The translations under genes were made by a program, and so were the position numbers. DNA of 64,000 bases from Trichormus sp. NMC-1 (GTDB taxonomy: Bacteria > Cyanobacteriota > Cyanobacteriia > Cyanobacteriales > Nostocaceae). How positions within the stretch are numbered: position 1 is the stretch's first letter; each line of letters starts with the position of its first letter. The notes under the pieces are model-generated. The model ran no database searches and was not told the origin of the DNA. It saw only the letters and a list, made by a program, of their open reading frames with translations. Below, in pieces: positions 25,452 through 35,518 of the stretch. Where the stretch lies: assembly GCF_001858025.1 (NCBI RefSeq), contig NZ_LZQD01000002.1, forward strand, positions 987,453 through 1,051,452, in the 5' to 3' direction.

Positions 25452-26351
25452 TTATCGTTCTTGAATCGGTAGATTAGGAGAATTTACATCTAGCTCTTCA
25501 CGACGTACAGTTTCTTGACTTTCAACGTTATCTCTGTCTACGACTTTTTTAACTCTAACTTCTTCTCGGACAAATGCTTCTTTGCGAACTTCCGGCGTTT
25601 CTTCATAAATTTCCATGCGAGTAACTTCACCTTCCCGGAAGTTAGCTTCACTAGAAGAAACAGTTCTACCAGCATCATCTGGTGTGACACGTTCAATGAT
25701 AACGTGTTCTCTTTCCACTGGTATTGATACTCTTGCTGTGTCAGTTTCTACGTGCTTACCAACTGTGACTTCGCCCATTTTGCGGCGCTGTTTATTAGCG
25801 ATAAGCCTTTCTTCATACAATCTCAGAGTCTGATGATTTTGCTCATTTAAGTTGAACAAATCAGGCTCATGTTCATAGTTGTAAGTATCGCGGTTATAAG
25901 TTGATGTAGTTGTTGTTGCTACTCCTGGTGATGATTCGACAGGTATTGATGATTCTACAGGTACTGATGATTCTACAGGAGCGGTGCGATACTCAGGATT
26001 GCGATATACTCCCCGTACCCGTTCTTCGTAGTCGTAATCTGTCGTTAGACGTTCGTTGTACTCTGGTAAATTTTCCGCTTGCTCTCTTGTTAAAGCAATG
26101 GCGTATACACGATCAGTATTATATTCGATGCGAGTGCGACCAATGGGTAGTAAGACTTTCTTACCGAAAATCCAGAACCCTAAGTCAACTACTAAATAGC
26201 GAAAATGACCTTCATCGTCAACTAAAACGTCATTAACATTACCGATTTTTTCGTCAGTTCCTTCGGTGTAAACTGCGAATCCTTTAATATCTTTACCTTC
26301 AAAGGTATTGCTATAATCAGGATCAAACTCTTGTAATTTGTAAAGAACCAT
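25452..26351 (-). CDS. PRC-barrel plus DUF2382 protein, AvaK-like
   Basis: About 299 residues. The N-terminal PRC barrel (about 5-85: FEGKDIKGFAVYTEGTDEKIGNVNDVLVDDEGHFRYLVVDLGFWIFGKKVLLPIG) is followed by a repetitive linker with three VESS units, then DUF2382 (about 165-280: RLYEERLIANKQRRKMGEVTVGKHVETDTARVSIPVEREHVIIERV). The order matches AvaK, the akinete marker protein of Anabaena variabilis, as I recall it; here it is at most a stress or cell-type protein by analogy. The start is ATG at 26351, preceded by GAGGAG seven bases upstream; a TTG five codons earlier would overlap that ribosome binding site. Confidence 0.88.
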   Translation of the reverse strand: MVLYKLQEFDPDYSNTFEGKDIKGFAVYTEGTDEKIGNVNDVLVDDEGHFRYLVVDLGFWIFGKKVLLPIGRTRIEYNTDRVYAIALTREQAENLPEYNERLTTDYDYEERVRGVYRNPEYRTAPVESSVPVESSIPVESSPGVATTTTSTYNRDTYNYEHEPDLFNLNEQNHQTLRLYEERLIANKQRRKMGEVTVGKHVETDTARVSIPVEREHVIIERVTPDDAGRTVSSSEANFREGEVTRMEIYEETPEVRKEAFVREEVRVKKVVDRDNVESQETVRREELDVNSPNLPIQER

Positions 26352-26810
26352 TATATTTCTCCTCAAAAATCTTATAGAAATCCTTAATGTCTATAGTAAT
26401 TTTTTACTCAATTTTTCTCCTCTCTCTACCGACTGAATTGAATTAAGCTATTTTTATCAAAAGTAATAGGACATTTAATTAACAAATTATCATTGGGAAT
26501 AATGGGTAACAACAGAGATAGGGAGATTATTGTTTGACTAGTATCGCAGGGCGGAATTAAAAATTAATAATTAAAAATTAATAATTAAAAATTAAAAAAG
26601 CAGATTAAATCATCTTAACAAACTTGTATTGAATGCTACTTTAGTGTAATATGGTTTTTTGCTTGTGAAAATGACCTTTTTTCAGGCTTTTCAACTAATT
26701 TTCAAGGGGGTATCAGGGAAACAATACCGGAAAAGCATCCAATTGTGAGTATCCAGTCGAAAATTCCCTGTACGTCTAATCCGAAACCATTTTCTTAACC
26801 AGGTGGAAAA
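26352..26810. other. Intergenic region with AT-rich tandem repeat
   Basis: 459 bp between divergent genes. Near 26555-26596 about three copies of AATTAAAAATTAAT occur, followed by AT-rich DNA. Promoters for both flanking genes are expected here. No coding frame was seen. Confidence 0.6.
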
Positions 26811-27593
26811 ATGTTATTGTTCTTAAAGCTGATTGATTATTTATTAGCGGCTGTTTTTATCAGTGCGACTATCATCATTTATTTCGATTCTAGTAATCAA
26901 GAATATGTAGTAGCTGGTTCAGCAGCTTTAGCTATTGCGATTTTCCTATTTCTACTCAACAGAAGCTCAGTTAACAATGCTCAGAAGGAAGCACAAAAGA
27001 GTGATTTGGAAAAAAAGGCAGAAATTTACACTTCTTTATTAACTAGTAGTAATTCCTTGGAAAACAATACAATCATTCCTGCTAGGGCTAAAGCTTTAGA
27101 GTATTGTCAAGATTTAATTAATGATTATAAAAAAGTTAGAAATTGGGCTAGAAATCTTTACTACGTTTTGCAAATTTCCACCGTTGTTTTATCCGGTGTT
27201 ACACCAATTTTAGTGTTGGTAGATAAATTAGAAGCAGGACAAGCTTGGCTCAAGTGGCTGCCAGTAATCTGTCCGGCTCTTGCTTCTATTGTCGCCAGTA
27301 TAGTCACTTCTTTTCCTTTTCAGAAGAATGCGGTTGCTGCTAATACAATTGTTGAGTTATTAGAAGCAGAACAAGAAAAGTTTATCTTGGGAATTACACC
27401 AGCTTATCGTTGTTATGATGTCACTGATGAATCTGAACAACAACAACGCATAAGTCAATCTGTAGAACAATTTATTACCCAAGTCAATAACATTCACTTG
27501 CAACAAGTGCAACAAGCTACTGAACAGCAAAAGGATAAGAAGGAGCAAGGCGCTACTGAACAATCCAGTTCTGATACCACTAAAAGCGAATAA
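26811..27593 (+). CDS. DUF4231 (SLATT-like) membrane protein
   Basis: 260 residues. Two membrane helices at the N-terminus (about 5-24, 31-50) are followed by a charged helical stretch, two more helices (about 119-138, 147-168) and a soluble C-terminus. The block NWARNLYYVLQISTVVLSGVTPILVLVDK, then LPVICPALASIVASIVTSFPFQKNAVAANTIVELLEAEQEKFILG, matches DUF4231 from memory. That family is related to SLATT domains, which are predicted pore formers in some nucleotide-signalling defence systems. No cyclase or sensor partner gene adjoins it, so a housekeeping role is equally possible. The last 30 residues are Gln/Lys/Ser-rich and disordered. Confidence 0.75.
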   Translation: MLLFLKLIDYLLAAVFISATIIIYFDSSNQEYVVAGSAALAIAIFLFLLNRSSVNNAQKEAQKSDLEKKAEIYTSLLTSSNSLENNTIIPARAKALEYCQDLINDYKKVRNWARNLYYVLQISTVVLSGVTPILVLVDKLEAGQAWLKWLPVICPALASIVASIVTSFPFQKNAVAANTIVELLEAEQEKFILGITPAYRCYDVTDESEQQQRISQSVEQFITQVNNIHLQQVQQATEQQKDKKEQGATEQSSSDTTKSE

Positions 27594-27704
27594 CACGCTG
27601 GAAATTGGCTGTAAATTAGTGTGATTTGGATAATACCATTATCCTTTCAGGTTGATACCAATGCACAGATGTGGGGACGCGGAAGGAGATTCATTTTGAT
27701 TATT

Positions 27705-27734
27705 AGATTTAGATTTAGATTTAGATTTAGATTT
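27705..27734. repeat. Hexamer repeat (AGATTT)x5
   Basis: Five perfect AGATTT copies abutting the stop codon of the CheA-like gene (27734-27736). Confidence 0.9.
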
Positions 27735-30703
27735 CAATTATTAGATGAAGTCGTTTCCGCCATCCTCACAATCATATCTTCCAGAGTTCTCAACAAATCT
27801 TGCTCATTATAAGGTTTAGAAAAATAAGCTCGCGCCCCTAATTGCATTGCCATTTGGCGATGTTTATTACTACTACGAGAAGTCAACATAGCTACAGGAA
27901 TATTTTTTAAATCAGTGTTCGATTTGACACGATCTAAAAAGCTATAACCATCAAGACGCGGCATTTCAATATCACAAATTACAGCTTGGACTTTTAAGCC
28001 ACTTTCTAACTTTTCCCAAGCATCTTGACCATCTTTAGCCTGTTCAACTTGATACCCTCCCTTTTCTAAAGTTAAAGCTAAGTAACGGCGGACATTAATT
28101 GAGTCATCGACAATCAAAATCATGCCTTTCTGGTGAGCGGGTCTAGTGATGGGTCTATCTTTTTGTGGTTTGAGAAAAGCTGTTTTTAATCTAGTTGTAG
28201 GTAATTTATTACTTCTGTGGGGGCGTTGATTAGTTGTAATCCAAGATACTAACTCGTTAGTATTTACTAGTGGTACTACCCGACCATCACCGAGAATTGT
28301 ACAGTTGCTAAAACCGTCGGGTAAAGGTCTATTTCCTTCAACTTGGCGAATTGCTACTTCTTGTTCACCCCAGCAGCGGTCTACTTGCACAGCCACTGGT
28401 TGATGATCATTTTTGACTATTAACACGCTACTGGCATTAATTCCTGTGGGACTTTCTATATCTAAACTATTGTAGTGGGAACAATTAAACTCAAAGTAAT
28501 TACCTAGACGCATTAAAGGTAACATAGTATCTTGCCAGTTAAGAAATTCCCCACCATCCATAGAGAAAACCTGATCGTTTTGCAGTAAAAATATTTCTGC
28601 AACCACATCTGTAGGAAATGCCAAAACCATGCGTTGGTGTCGCCCGCTGCCTGTATCAATCTCTACTAGTAACACTCTGGCGACTGACAGTGTAAAGGGT
28701 ACTGATAAAGTAAAAATCGTGCCAATTCCTGGCTGTGTATCAACTTTAATATCACCCCGTACCAGTGACAGGTTATTGCGAACCACATCCATTCCCACAC
28801 CACGGCCAGATAAAGCCGTGACTTGATCAGAAGTTGTAAACCCAGGCTCAAAAATTAGTGATAGTAGTTCTTCATCACTAGCACCAGCTATTAACGCCGT
28901 ATCCAAACCCATCGTTAAAGCGCGTTGGCGAATTTTTTCTAGAGAAATGCCTCTGCCATCATCACGCATACTAATAAAAGTGCGATCGCTACGATGATAG
29001 CCTTTAATTTCAATTAATCCTTGTTCTGGCTTCCCTTTAGCACGACGAGTAGCCGGATCTTCAATTCCATGATCAAAAGCATTACGTAACAAATGCATCA
29101 AAGGCTCATTCAAAGCCTCTAAAATGCTACGTTCAATTAAAGTTTTCCCACCTTCAATATTTAACTGGACATTTTTACCATACTCAACATTTAAATCACG
29201 AATTGCTCTAGGAAAACGATCTACCAAATCAGATAAAGGACGCATCCGCACTTGTGTTAACTTTCTCTGGGCTTGCTTGGATGTCTTATTTAGCTTCCGT
29301 GCAATTTGATCTGTATCATCAACACTGAGTTGAATATCACTCGTAACTTCTGCTACCTGAACAATAGTTTCCATCACCTCCTGAGATAGCAGGTTTAATT
29401 TTTGATAGCGCTCCATTTCTAAACCATTAACACCTGACTCTCTCTCCAGTTTTTGGTGATTGGCTTCCAACTCTTTTGATGCAGATGACGAAGTTTCCGT
29501 AATAATTTTTTCATATGCTAAACGCACTTCTTGATTTTCTTGATCAAGAATTTGCACTCTTTGGCTGAGACTAAAAACTAATTTACGTAATCTTTCTAGT
29601 TGTAAATTTAGCCCATTTCGCTGGATAATTATTTCTCCAAATAAATCATTAATTTCCTCTAGTTGCTTACTAGGAACTCGAACTGTATTTTCATGGCTTT
29701 CTTTATCTTTAGAAACATTGACAACATCGCCTTTGCGTTCAATTTGTTTATAATCTAAAGATGGTATTTCTTGAGTAAATGCTATGTTTGGTTCAGGAAA
29801 CTCAACAGCATTAATTTCTGGAGGTAACTCTATTGATTCAAAATCTGTAATCAGCGTCTCTGCCACCGATGAATTTTTATCGATTGGAACTATTGCTGAG
29901 GTAGAAACCTGCTCTTGGATATCCCTGACTGCACCCAGATGAATATCTCTTGGTAAGCTATTTCGTTGATTTGTCAACACTAAAGCTTGCGATCTTCGCC
30001 ATGCTTGCAAAGCTAACTGGGCAATTTCCAAAAAGCGCTCTGGAGCAGTTTCTAAATGATGGTTGACTGACTCACAAAGTTGGGTAAAAGCGCTTAACTG
30101 AAGCATTTCTCCCAATCCACCCAACTCCGTAGCCATGATCCCCACTTCTTGGTGTAACTCCAGTTGAGAACTATTTGCTAACATCGATTCTAGGCGCTGC
30201 AAATACTCTTCCACCTCGGTTTCAAACAGTAAAGGGATAATTCCTTGCCCATCTTCTGGAGATAGCATGGTTGTAATATCCTCAGGAGCGGGATCACCCA
30301 AACGCTGATGTAATTCATCAAAAATCGGATAGCAAAAGGTTTTTAACCACTTATCATCTAGAGATTTTCTCTGTGATAACAAGTCCACAATTTGCCGCAA
30401 CCAGTCCACGCCAGATAACAATAAACTCTGTAAATGAGTGTCAATTTCTAGGGAATTTTTACTAGTTTTTAAAACCTTAAAAGAATCTTCCAAGCGATGA
30501 GCCAAATCACTTAACACCCGAAACCCCATCATCGCCGCGCCACCTTTAATAGAATGAGCGGCTCGCATGGCAGCATTGATCTTATCTAAATCAATATGTT
30601 TACTAGTGTCGATTTCTAGCAATATAGTTTCTAATGTGTTGAGATAATCAGTTGCTTCTTCCAGAAACTGCATCTGGATTTCCAGTTCTTTATCATTGGT
30701 CAT
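27734..30703 (-). CDS. CheA-type hybrid histidine kinase with C-terminal receiver
   Basis: 989 residues in the PixL/HmpE layout. An N-terminal Hpt domain has the phospho-accepting His50 (AAHSIKGGAAMMG); a long linker region follows. The dimerisation helices and HATPase (N box LLRNAFDHGIED, G1 DDGRGIS, G2 GFTTSDQVTALSGRGVGMDVV) come next, then a CheW-like domain (about 715-850). The C-terminal receiver has the phospho-Asp in AVICDIEMPRLDGYSF and the Lys in YFSKPYNEQDLL. It is the signalling kinase of a cyanobacterial chemosensory pathway of the kind that controls pilus-based motility or hormogonia. It is the last gene of a four-gene minus-strand cluster, 82 bp after the MCP gene. Confidence 0.92.
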   Translation of the reverse strand: MTNDKELEIQMQFLEEATDYLNTLETILLEIDTSKHIDLDKINAAMRAAHSIKGGAAMMGFRVLSDLAHRLEDSFKVLKTSKNSLEIDTHLQSLLLSGVDWLRQIVDLLSQRKSLDDKWLKTFCYPIFDELHQRLGDPAPEDITTMLSPEDGQGIIPLLFETEVEEYLQRLESMLANSSQLELHQEVGIMATELGGLGEMLQLSAFTQLCESVNHHLETAPERFLEIAQLALQAWRRSQALVLTNQRNSLPRDIHLGAVRDIQEQVSTSAIVPIDKNSSVAETLITDFESIELPPEINAVEFPEPNIAFTQEIPSLDYKQIERKGDVVNVSKDKESHENTVRVPSKQLEEINDLFGEIIIQRNGLNLQLERLRKLVFSLSQRVQILDQENQEVRLAYEKIITETSSSASKELEANHQKLERESGVNGLEMERYQKLNLLSQEVMETIVQVAEVTSDIQLSVDDTDQIARKLNKTSKQAQRKLTQVRMRPLSDLVDRFPRAIRDLNVEYGKNVQLNIEGGKTLIERSILEALNEPLMHLLRNAFDHGIEDPATRRAKGKPEQGLIEIKGYHRSDRTFISMRDDGRGISLEKIRQRALTMGLDTALIAGASDEELLSLIFEPGFTTSDQVTALSGRGVGMDVVRNNLSLVRGDIKVDTQPGIGTIFTLSVPFTLSVARVLLVEIDTGSGRHQRMVLAFPTDVVAEIFLLQNDQVFSMDGGEFLNWQDTMLPLMRLGNYFEFNCSHYNSLDIESPTGINASSVLIVKNDHQPVAVQVDRCWGEQEVAIRQVEGNRPLPDGFSNCTILGDGRVVPLVNTNELVSWITTNQRPHRSNKLPTTRLKTAFLKPQKDRPITRPAHQKGMILIVDDSINVRRYLALTLEKGGYQVEQAKDGQDAWEKLESGLKVQAVICDIEMPRLDGYSFLDRVKSNTDLKNIPVAMLTSRSSNKHRQMAMQLGARAYFSKPYNEQDLLRTLEDMIVRMAETTSSNN

Positions 30704-30785
30704 AAATCATTAGTCCTCAGTTATTCAATTTTGGATTTTTAAGTGACAATTTAGGAATTGATACCACTGGTAATTAATGACTGAC

Positions 30786-33038
30786 TCAATTGACTTTGAA
30801 AGTCTCGACAGTCTGTTGTAAATGCTGGGAAATTTCCACAGTTTTTTGGAGAGATTCAGAAACTTGGTGAGAAGAATCGCTGGTGTGTTGGGAAATAGCA
30901 GCAATATCTTTCATCAATTGGCTCACAACTTGCGATGTTTGTACCTGAGAAACCGTAGCTGTAGAAATTGACTGTACTAAAGTATCTATTTGCTGCGATA
31001 CATCTAAAATTTCACTCAAACTTTGTTTGGCATCTTCGACAATTTGGGTACTTTCAACTACCTGGATAGTTCCTATTTCCATTGCCTTCACCACTTCATT
31101 AGTTTCTCGTTGAATTTTCTCGACAATTTGCTCAATTTCTTGGGTAGCCGCCGCACTCCGAGCCGCTAATTCCCCGACTTCTTCCGCAACTACAGCAAAA
31201 CCTTGACCTTCTTCCCCAGCCCGCGCCGCTTCAATTCCGGCATTAATCGCCAACAAATTAGTTTGCATGGCAATTTGGTTAATTAAAGACACCACGCGGG
31301 AAATTTGTTGGGAAGATTCTCCCAAATGCCTGACTTTCTTAGCAGTTTCACCCACTGTTTCTTGCAAAGATAGAATATTCTGCACTGTCAAATCCATCGC
31401 TTTTCCACTCTTGGCCGCGGTGTGGTTAGCATGATGAGCAATAGCAGTAACTTGTTGAGCGCCCTCAGCTACAGCTTGCATGGAACCTGTCATTTGCTCA
31501 ACTGCTGCTAAGGTGCGATTAATTTCAGCAGCTTGTGTCATTGCTTCTTCTGCTAAATGTTGGATAGCATCTTGATTCGAGCCAAGGGCTGTATTCACTT
31601 GTACAGCAGCCTGTTTGACTTGGGTGACAATATCCCGCAGCTTTTCGACAATAGAGTTAAACGCATTGGCAACAGTACCAACTTCTCCAGCGGTGACATC
31701 AGCTTGTACTGTTAAATCTCCCTTGGCAGCACTTTCTACTTCGGTAAGTAACTTCAAAAGTTGCAAATGTATTGTGTCTTTCTGTTGCCATTCCTGTTCT
31801 GAAGTAGATTCTTTATTAGCTTTAATTTCCAACTCTTTCACAGAAACTGGTAAGTCATTTTCTCTGGTAATCTCCACAGGAATTTTGATCTCTTCTTCAG
31901 CCCGAATTGCTACTACCGCAGATTTATCTAAATTTGGCTTTGTCATTCTCTTGGCTAACCAAGCTGCGAGTAATGTCATGAATAATGCTATCAATGCTGT
32001 TCTATTAGCAATAAAAATCAGAAATTGTCTTTGCGGCTCAATAGCAATTGCGGCATCTTTAGCCATGATTATCTGCCAGTTGAGTTCCGGTAAACCTGCT
32101 ATTTTTCTCAATGGCACATAACTGATTATTTCTGGCTTTTGATTAATTGTCTGCACTTCTGTTAAATCATTGACATTTTGCCTAGTCAGCAGGTTTGCTA
32201 AACTAGGATATATTACTGTAGCCTCTTGCCCTAATAAATCTGACTTGGGACTGAGAAATATTTTTCCTGAAGCATCAAATAAATAATATTTATTACTATT
32301 GGTTATGTAATTTTTAATGGACTCTTCTAACAGTTTTAAAGGCATCCGAGTTCGCACTATAGCGATAGTTTTTCCCGTGGCTCCTTCTTTAACTGGTGCA
32401 GCTATATAAATTACTAAACCGATATTTTCTAATTTTTCTGGTTGACTAATAACAATAGCATTTTTTTGCAAAACTTCTTGAAAATATTTTTGGTTTCTTT
32501 CCTGTCCTATAGATTTACCTTTATTTTGCAGAATAACTCGCCCATTTAAATCTAATACCGCCACACTGTCATAAGCTTTATAGGCTGTAATAAACCGGTT
32601 TAATACTTCCTGTTTTTGGGGAATAAGAGTGCTTTTGCCAACTTGCTCATTTGTCAAAAATGGCTGACTAGAGAGTATTTGAATATCTCCATACCTTGCC
32701 AACATAAAACTATTAATAGTATCGCTGAAGTTGTTCACTTCAGTTTCTTGATTGATGATAATTTGTTTAGTAATCGATTTGCTACCAAAGCTATAGGCGA
32801 TTATTCCCATTCCCATTACTGGTAATGTACCGATAGCAAGGGCAAAAAATAGGGCTTTGGTGTTTAATTTAAGTTGCTGCAAATATTTAACTGCATAATT
32901 GCCAGAATAATTGTGAGTTTTTTGAGCATCAGACTTATTGGCGATATCGATTTTAGTACCAGTGACTTTTGGTGATGTCATCAGAGATGCTTTATTTTTA
33001 GTATCACCACTTTGAGCAGTCTTAATTTTATTAAACAT
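30786..33038 (-). CDS. Methyl-accepting chemotaxis protein with periplasmic Cache-type sensor
   Basis: 750 residues. A polar N-terminus of about 60 residues leads to TM1 (about 63-86), then a periplasmic part (about 90-335) with Cache features ([51 protein letters not shown]). TM2 (about 340-362), a HAMP-like region (about 425-480) and the signalling hairpin follow, with the conserved tip around [31 protein letters not shown]. The sensor suggests detection of an outside ligand; it has no GAF/bilin domain as in PixJ, so light sensing is unlikely. Signals pass to CheA through CheW. Confidence 0.92.
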   Translation of the reverse strand: MFNKIKTAQSGDTKNKASLMTSPKVTGTKIDIANKSDAQKTHNYSGNYAVKYLQQLKLNTKALFFALAIGTLPVMGMGIIAYSFGSKSITKQIIINQETEVNNFSDTINSFMLARYGDIQILSSQPFLTNEQVGKSTLIPQKQEVLNRFITAYKAYDSVAVLDLNGRVILQNKGKSIGQERNQKYFQEVLQKNAIVISQPEKLENIGLVIYIAAPVKEGATGKTIAIVRTRMPLKLLEESIKNYITNSNKYYLFDASGKIFLSPKSDLLGQEATVIYPSLANLLTRQNVNDLTEVQTINQKPEIISYVPLRKIAGLPELNWQIIMAKDAAIAIEPQRQFLIFIANRTALIALFMTLLAAWLAKRMTKPNLDKSAVVAIRAEEEIKIPVEITRENDLPVSVKELEIKANKESTSEQEWQQKDTIHLQLLKLLTEVESAAKGDLTVQADVTAGEVGTVANAFNSIVEKLRDIVTQVKQAAVQVNTALGSNQDAIQHLAEEAMTQAAEINRTLAAVEQMTGSMQAVAEGAQQVTAIAHHANHTAAKSGKAMDLTVQNILSLQETVGETAKKVRHLGESSQQISRVVSLINQIAMQTNLLAINAGIEAARAGEEGQGFAVVAEEVGELAARSAAATQEIEQIVEKIQRETNEVVKAMEIGTIQVVESTQIVEDAKQSLSEILDVSQQIDTLVQSISTATVSQVQTSQVVSQLMKDIAAISQHTSDSSHQVSESLQKTVEISQHLQQTVETFKVN

Positions 33039-33099
33039 GAAATAATTCCCTTGGCGTTATTAAATAAAAATACCCGTAAACAGCCTTTTTTTTAATCAT

Positions 33100-33597
33100 T
33101 TAATCACTTTGAGGATTGGCATAATTTACAATATTCTCTGCATCTAATACAAGTAAAGTTTCTTCTTTTTGCTCTACGCAGCCGCATAGATAAGGAACTA
33201 GACTAGATGCCACTTGTCCCACAGGAGAATGAATATCGTCAGCCATCAATTTAGTTGTACCTTTAATTTCTTGTACAACTAAGCCTAAAAGCAAGGATTC
33301 TACCTTGATTACAATTATGTTATACTGTCGAAGTCGATGATCTAGGCATTCTAAATTAAACATTTTGGGCAGATCAATTACCCAAATAATCCGACTGCGC
33401 CAATTCATCAATCCTAAAATATAGGCAGGCATATTCGGCATCGCCGTTACAGATTCAACTGGAATAATAATTGCCTCTTGGGTATGATTAATTGATAAAA
33501 CAGCCGTAGTTTGTTGATTCAATTGAAATTTAAGATAGCTGTCTCCCAAGGAGCTTTGGATCGGTTGATAATACAGGGTTACTTTGGGATTTGCCAT
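33100..33597 (-). CDS. CheW-like coupling protein
   Basis: 165 residues, one CheW domain: FQLNQQTTAVLSINHTQEAIIIPVESVTAMPNMPAYILGLMNWRSRIIWVIDLPKMF, then a QYNIIVIKVESLLLGLVVQEI beta strand pair and the SLVPYLCGCVEQKEETLLVLDAENI ending. It links the receptor to the CheA kinase. It lies 61 bp before the MCP gene; the 317 bp upstream of it hold no gene and contain a MITE-like element. Confidence 0.9.
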   Translation of the reverse strand: MANPKVTLYYQPIQSSLGDSYLKFQLNQQTTAVLSINHTQEAIIIPVESVTAMPNMPAYILGLMNWRSRIIWVIDLPKMFNLECLDHRLRQYNIIVIKVESLLLGLVVQEIKGTTKLMADDIHSPVGQVASSLVPYLCGCVEQKEETLLVLDAENIVNYANPQSD

Positions 33598-33752
33598 ATA
33601 TTGAATTGGTTAAATATTGAAGATGTTGAACTTCTTGATGGCATCTGGAATTATTAATATCATTTTATTGGCCGGATTTATAGCAAATAATCAAAATTAT
33701 CATCAGTAAATTTAAACTCCATGATAAATTTTATCAAAATCTCCATTGCCAG

Positions 33753-33880
33753 TACAGCAGAATTCAGGAGTCAGTAGGGGCGTATTGCAATACGCCCGTA
33801 CAGGAGTCAGGAGTAAAACTGGCTTGCTGTCTAGGTTTCAATTTTGATTCTGTACCTCATTGATCTGCAATCTGCTATAT
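33753..33880. repeat. MITE-like element with nested 20-bp palindrome
   Basis: Second copy of the element at 17899-17992, with degenerate ends (GTACAGCAGA / TCTGCTATAT). Relative to that copy it has an extra piece containing the perfect palindrome GGGCGTATTGCAATACGCCC at 33778-33797 plus an additional CAGGAGT unit. It sits between the PATAN regulator and cheW genes. Confidence 0.8.
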
Positions 33881-33914
33881 TAATAATTTGTCTATGTGAC
33901 TGGCAATTACTCAA

Positions 33915-34961
33915 TTAGCCGATGTGCTTAGACACCATTATTAGTAAATCGGCTCTGGTAAAAGGTTTGGTTAAATAGCCTGATGACCTAACGATTTTAG
34001 CTTTTGCTTTGTCAATAAAGCCTGTTCTGCCAGTTACCATAATAATGGGTGTATTTTTAAATGCCGAATGCCTACGTAATAATGAGCAGAGTTCATAACC
34101 ATCTAAATTTGGCATTTCGACATCTAACAAAATTAAATCAGGTTTACTTCTGATAATTTGCATTAAAGCTTTAATTGGGTCATTAATCAAGACTACTGCA
34201 AATGTTTGTTCATCCAAAAAATGCCTGAGAGAATTCAAAACTGCTTGACTATCATCTATACAGGCAATTGTATAATAGTTTTTACTCAGAGACGACTGCG
34301 AATTTTTGGGATTTTTCTGCTCATAAAGCGATACTTTTGGTGATTTTGCTGATTTTTCCTCAAGCTGGTTTTCAGGTAATGTCTGAGTTGGTGAACTGCT
34401 AGGAGATAACATTACTGGCTTGATATTCTGGCGATAGCGTAACTGCTTTTGACAATGTTCTACAATTAATTGCAAATCTAAATGACAGAACTTTGGTAGT
34501 TGATCCCAAGAATGATCAGAATTAAGTTTATAGTTACCTTCTTTTAAACAAAGAAATGATTCCAGCACTTCTTTCGCTAATTCTTCTATCAGCATTCCAG
34601 CTTGTGCAGAAGTAATATGGTTTTGTTTAACTAACCAGCAAATAGCATGATAATCTGCATTTGCTATGAACTGAGTTTCATTCTGGGCTGAGGAAATCAG
34701 CCCCATTTGTTCATAAGTTGCACTGTCAAAAGTAGGAAGTTGCTGATTTAAACGTTGTAAGTGACTTTCAAGACGCTCAAAAACTTTAACGGAATAAGTA
34801 GCATAAGTTAATTTACCTTCTTGTAAATAAATTGACCAAGAAACTGTATTAGTCAATACATTTAAACATCCTGTCACTCGTCGAGTGCTGAGTTGTGCCA
34901 ACAGGGACAGTGGATGTAGTTTCTGAAACAACCTGTAGCTACCTAGAGTCGTTGTCATCAT
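33915..34961 (-). CDS. Response regulator with PATAN domain (PixG/PatA-like)
   Basis: 348 residues. The N-terminal PATAN/DUF4388 region (about 10-185: LHPLSLLAQLSTRRVTGCLNV, SWSIYLQEGKLTYATYS) is followed by a polar linker rich in Ser/Pro (about 190-225) and a receiver domain (about 228-348) with IACIDDSQAV, the phospho-Asp in LILLDVEMPNLDGYEL, Thr in IIMVTGRTG and Lys in YLTKPFTRADL. PatA/PixG-type proteins act in heterocyst spacing or phototaxis; here the chemosensory cluster downstream sets the context. It is the first gene of the minus-strand cluster and follows a 557-bp gap with likely promoter. Confidence 0.9.
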   Translation of the reverse strand: MMTTTLGSYRLFQKLHPLSLLAQLSTRRVTGCLNVLTNTVSWSIYLQEGKLTYATYSVKVFERLESHLQRLNQQLPTFDSATYEQMGLISSAQNETQFIANADYHAICWLVKQNHITSAQAGMLIEELAKEVLESFLCLKEGNYKLNSDHSWDQLPKFCHLDLQLIVEHCQKQLRYRQNIKPVMLSPSSSPTQTLPENQLEEKSAKSPKVSLYEQKNPKNSQSSLSKNYYTIACIDDSQAVLNSLRHFLDEQTFAVVLINDPIKALMQIIRSKPDLILLDVEMPNLDGYELCSLLRRHSAFKNTPIIMVTGRTGFIDKAKAKIVRSSGYLTKPFTRADLLIMVSKHIG

Positions 34962-35518
34962 TTTGCTTTTACTTTAGCTAAATTCAATACTTGTGATTTG
35001 AATTTGCACATAGCATTCCTATCTGATTGGTGATGTAGGATTTTAGCATTGCTATAGTCTTACTGATACAGAAAATAGACAAGCTAGGAATCAGCAACAG
35101 ATTTATTCACGAATAATTGAGGATTGCCACAGCAGATGCTTCACAATTAAAGTCAAGTATAAAACATCAAATACTTTGTCATCCTCAATACAAAATTTGA
35201 TGTTCTGGTTTATGGTAAAACTCAACAATAACAATGTTATTGACCACTTTCAAGCCAGTATAGTGTCTGTAGCCTTTCTTTGCTGCTTGCTTATACAGTA
35301 TATGGAAAGGCTTTTTTGATCTCAACTTGTCATCTCAGCCCCATCACCCTGAATCCAAATCCTACCTTGGTCTTAACGAATGGCGTATCTATGGCTACAC
35401 CACGCCAGCTATATATCATACAGAATTAGTATCAAGTGCGTTGCAACTTTATTAGAATGCACTATCCCTTGACTATGGTTTAGAGTAGAATTAGCAACTA
35501 AGCTAAAAAAAATTGCCA
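34962..35518. other. 557-bp gap: hairpin with T tract and a short possible coding remnant
   Basis: AGCCTTTC (35271-35278) pairs with GAAAGGCT (35305-35312) and is followed by TTTTTT, a terminator-like form on the plus strand with no plus-strand gene upstream; it could end a small RNA starting after about 35000. At 35327-35455 a TTG-started plus-strand frame of 42 residues (SYLGLNEWRIYGYTTPAIYH...) has protein-like composition, but no ribosome binding site and no family that I know. Both are tentative. Confidence 0.3.

Noticed and set aside
29124..29309. Plus-strand frames inside the CheA, MCP and HtrA genes
   Set aside because: They are shadow frames in genes with clear domains on the other strand.
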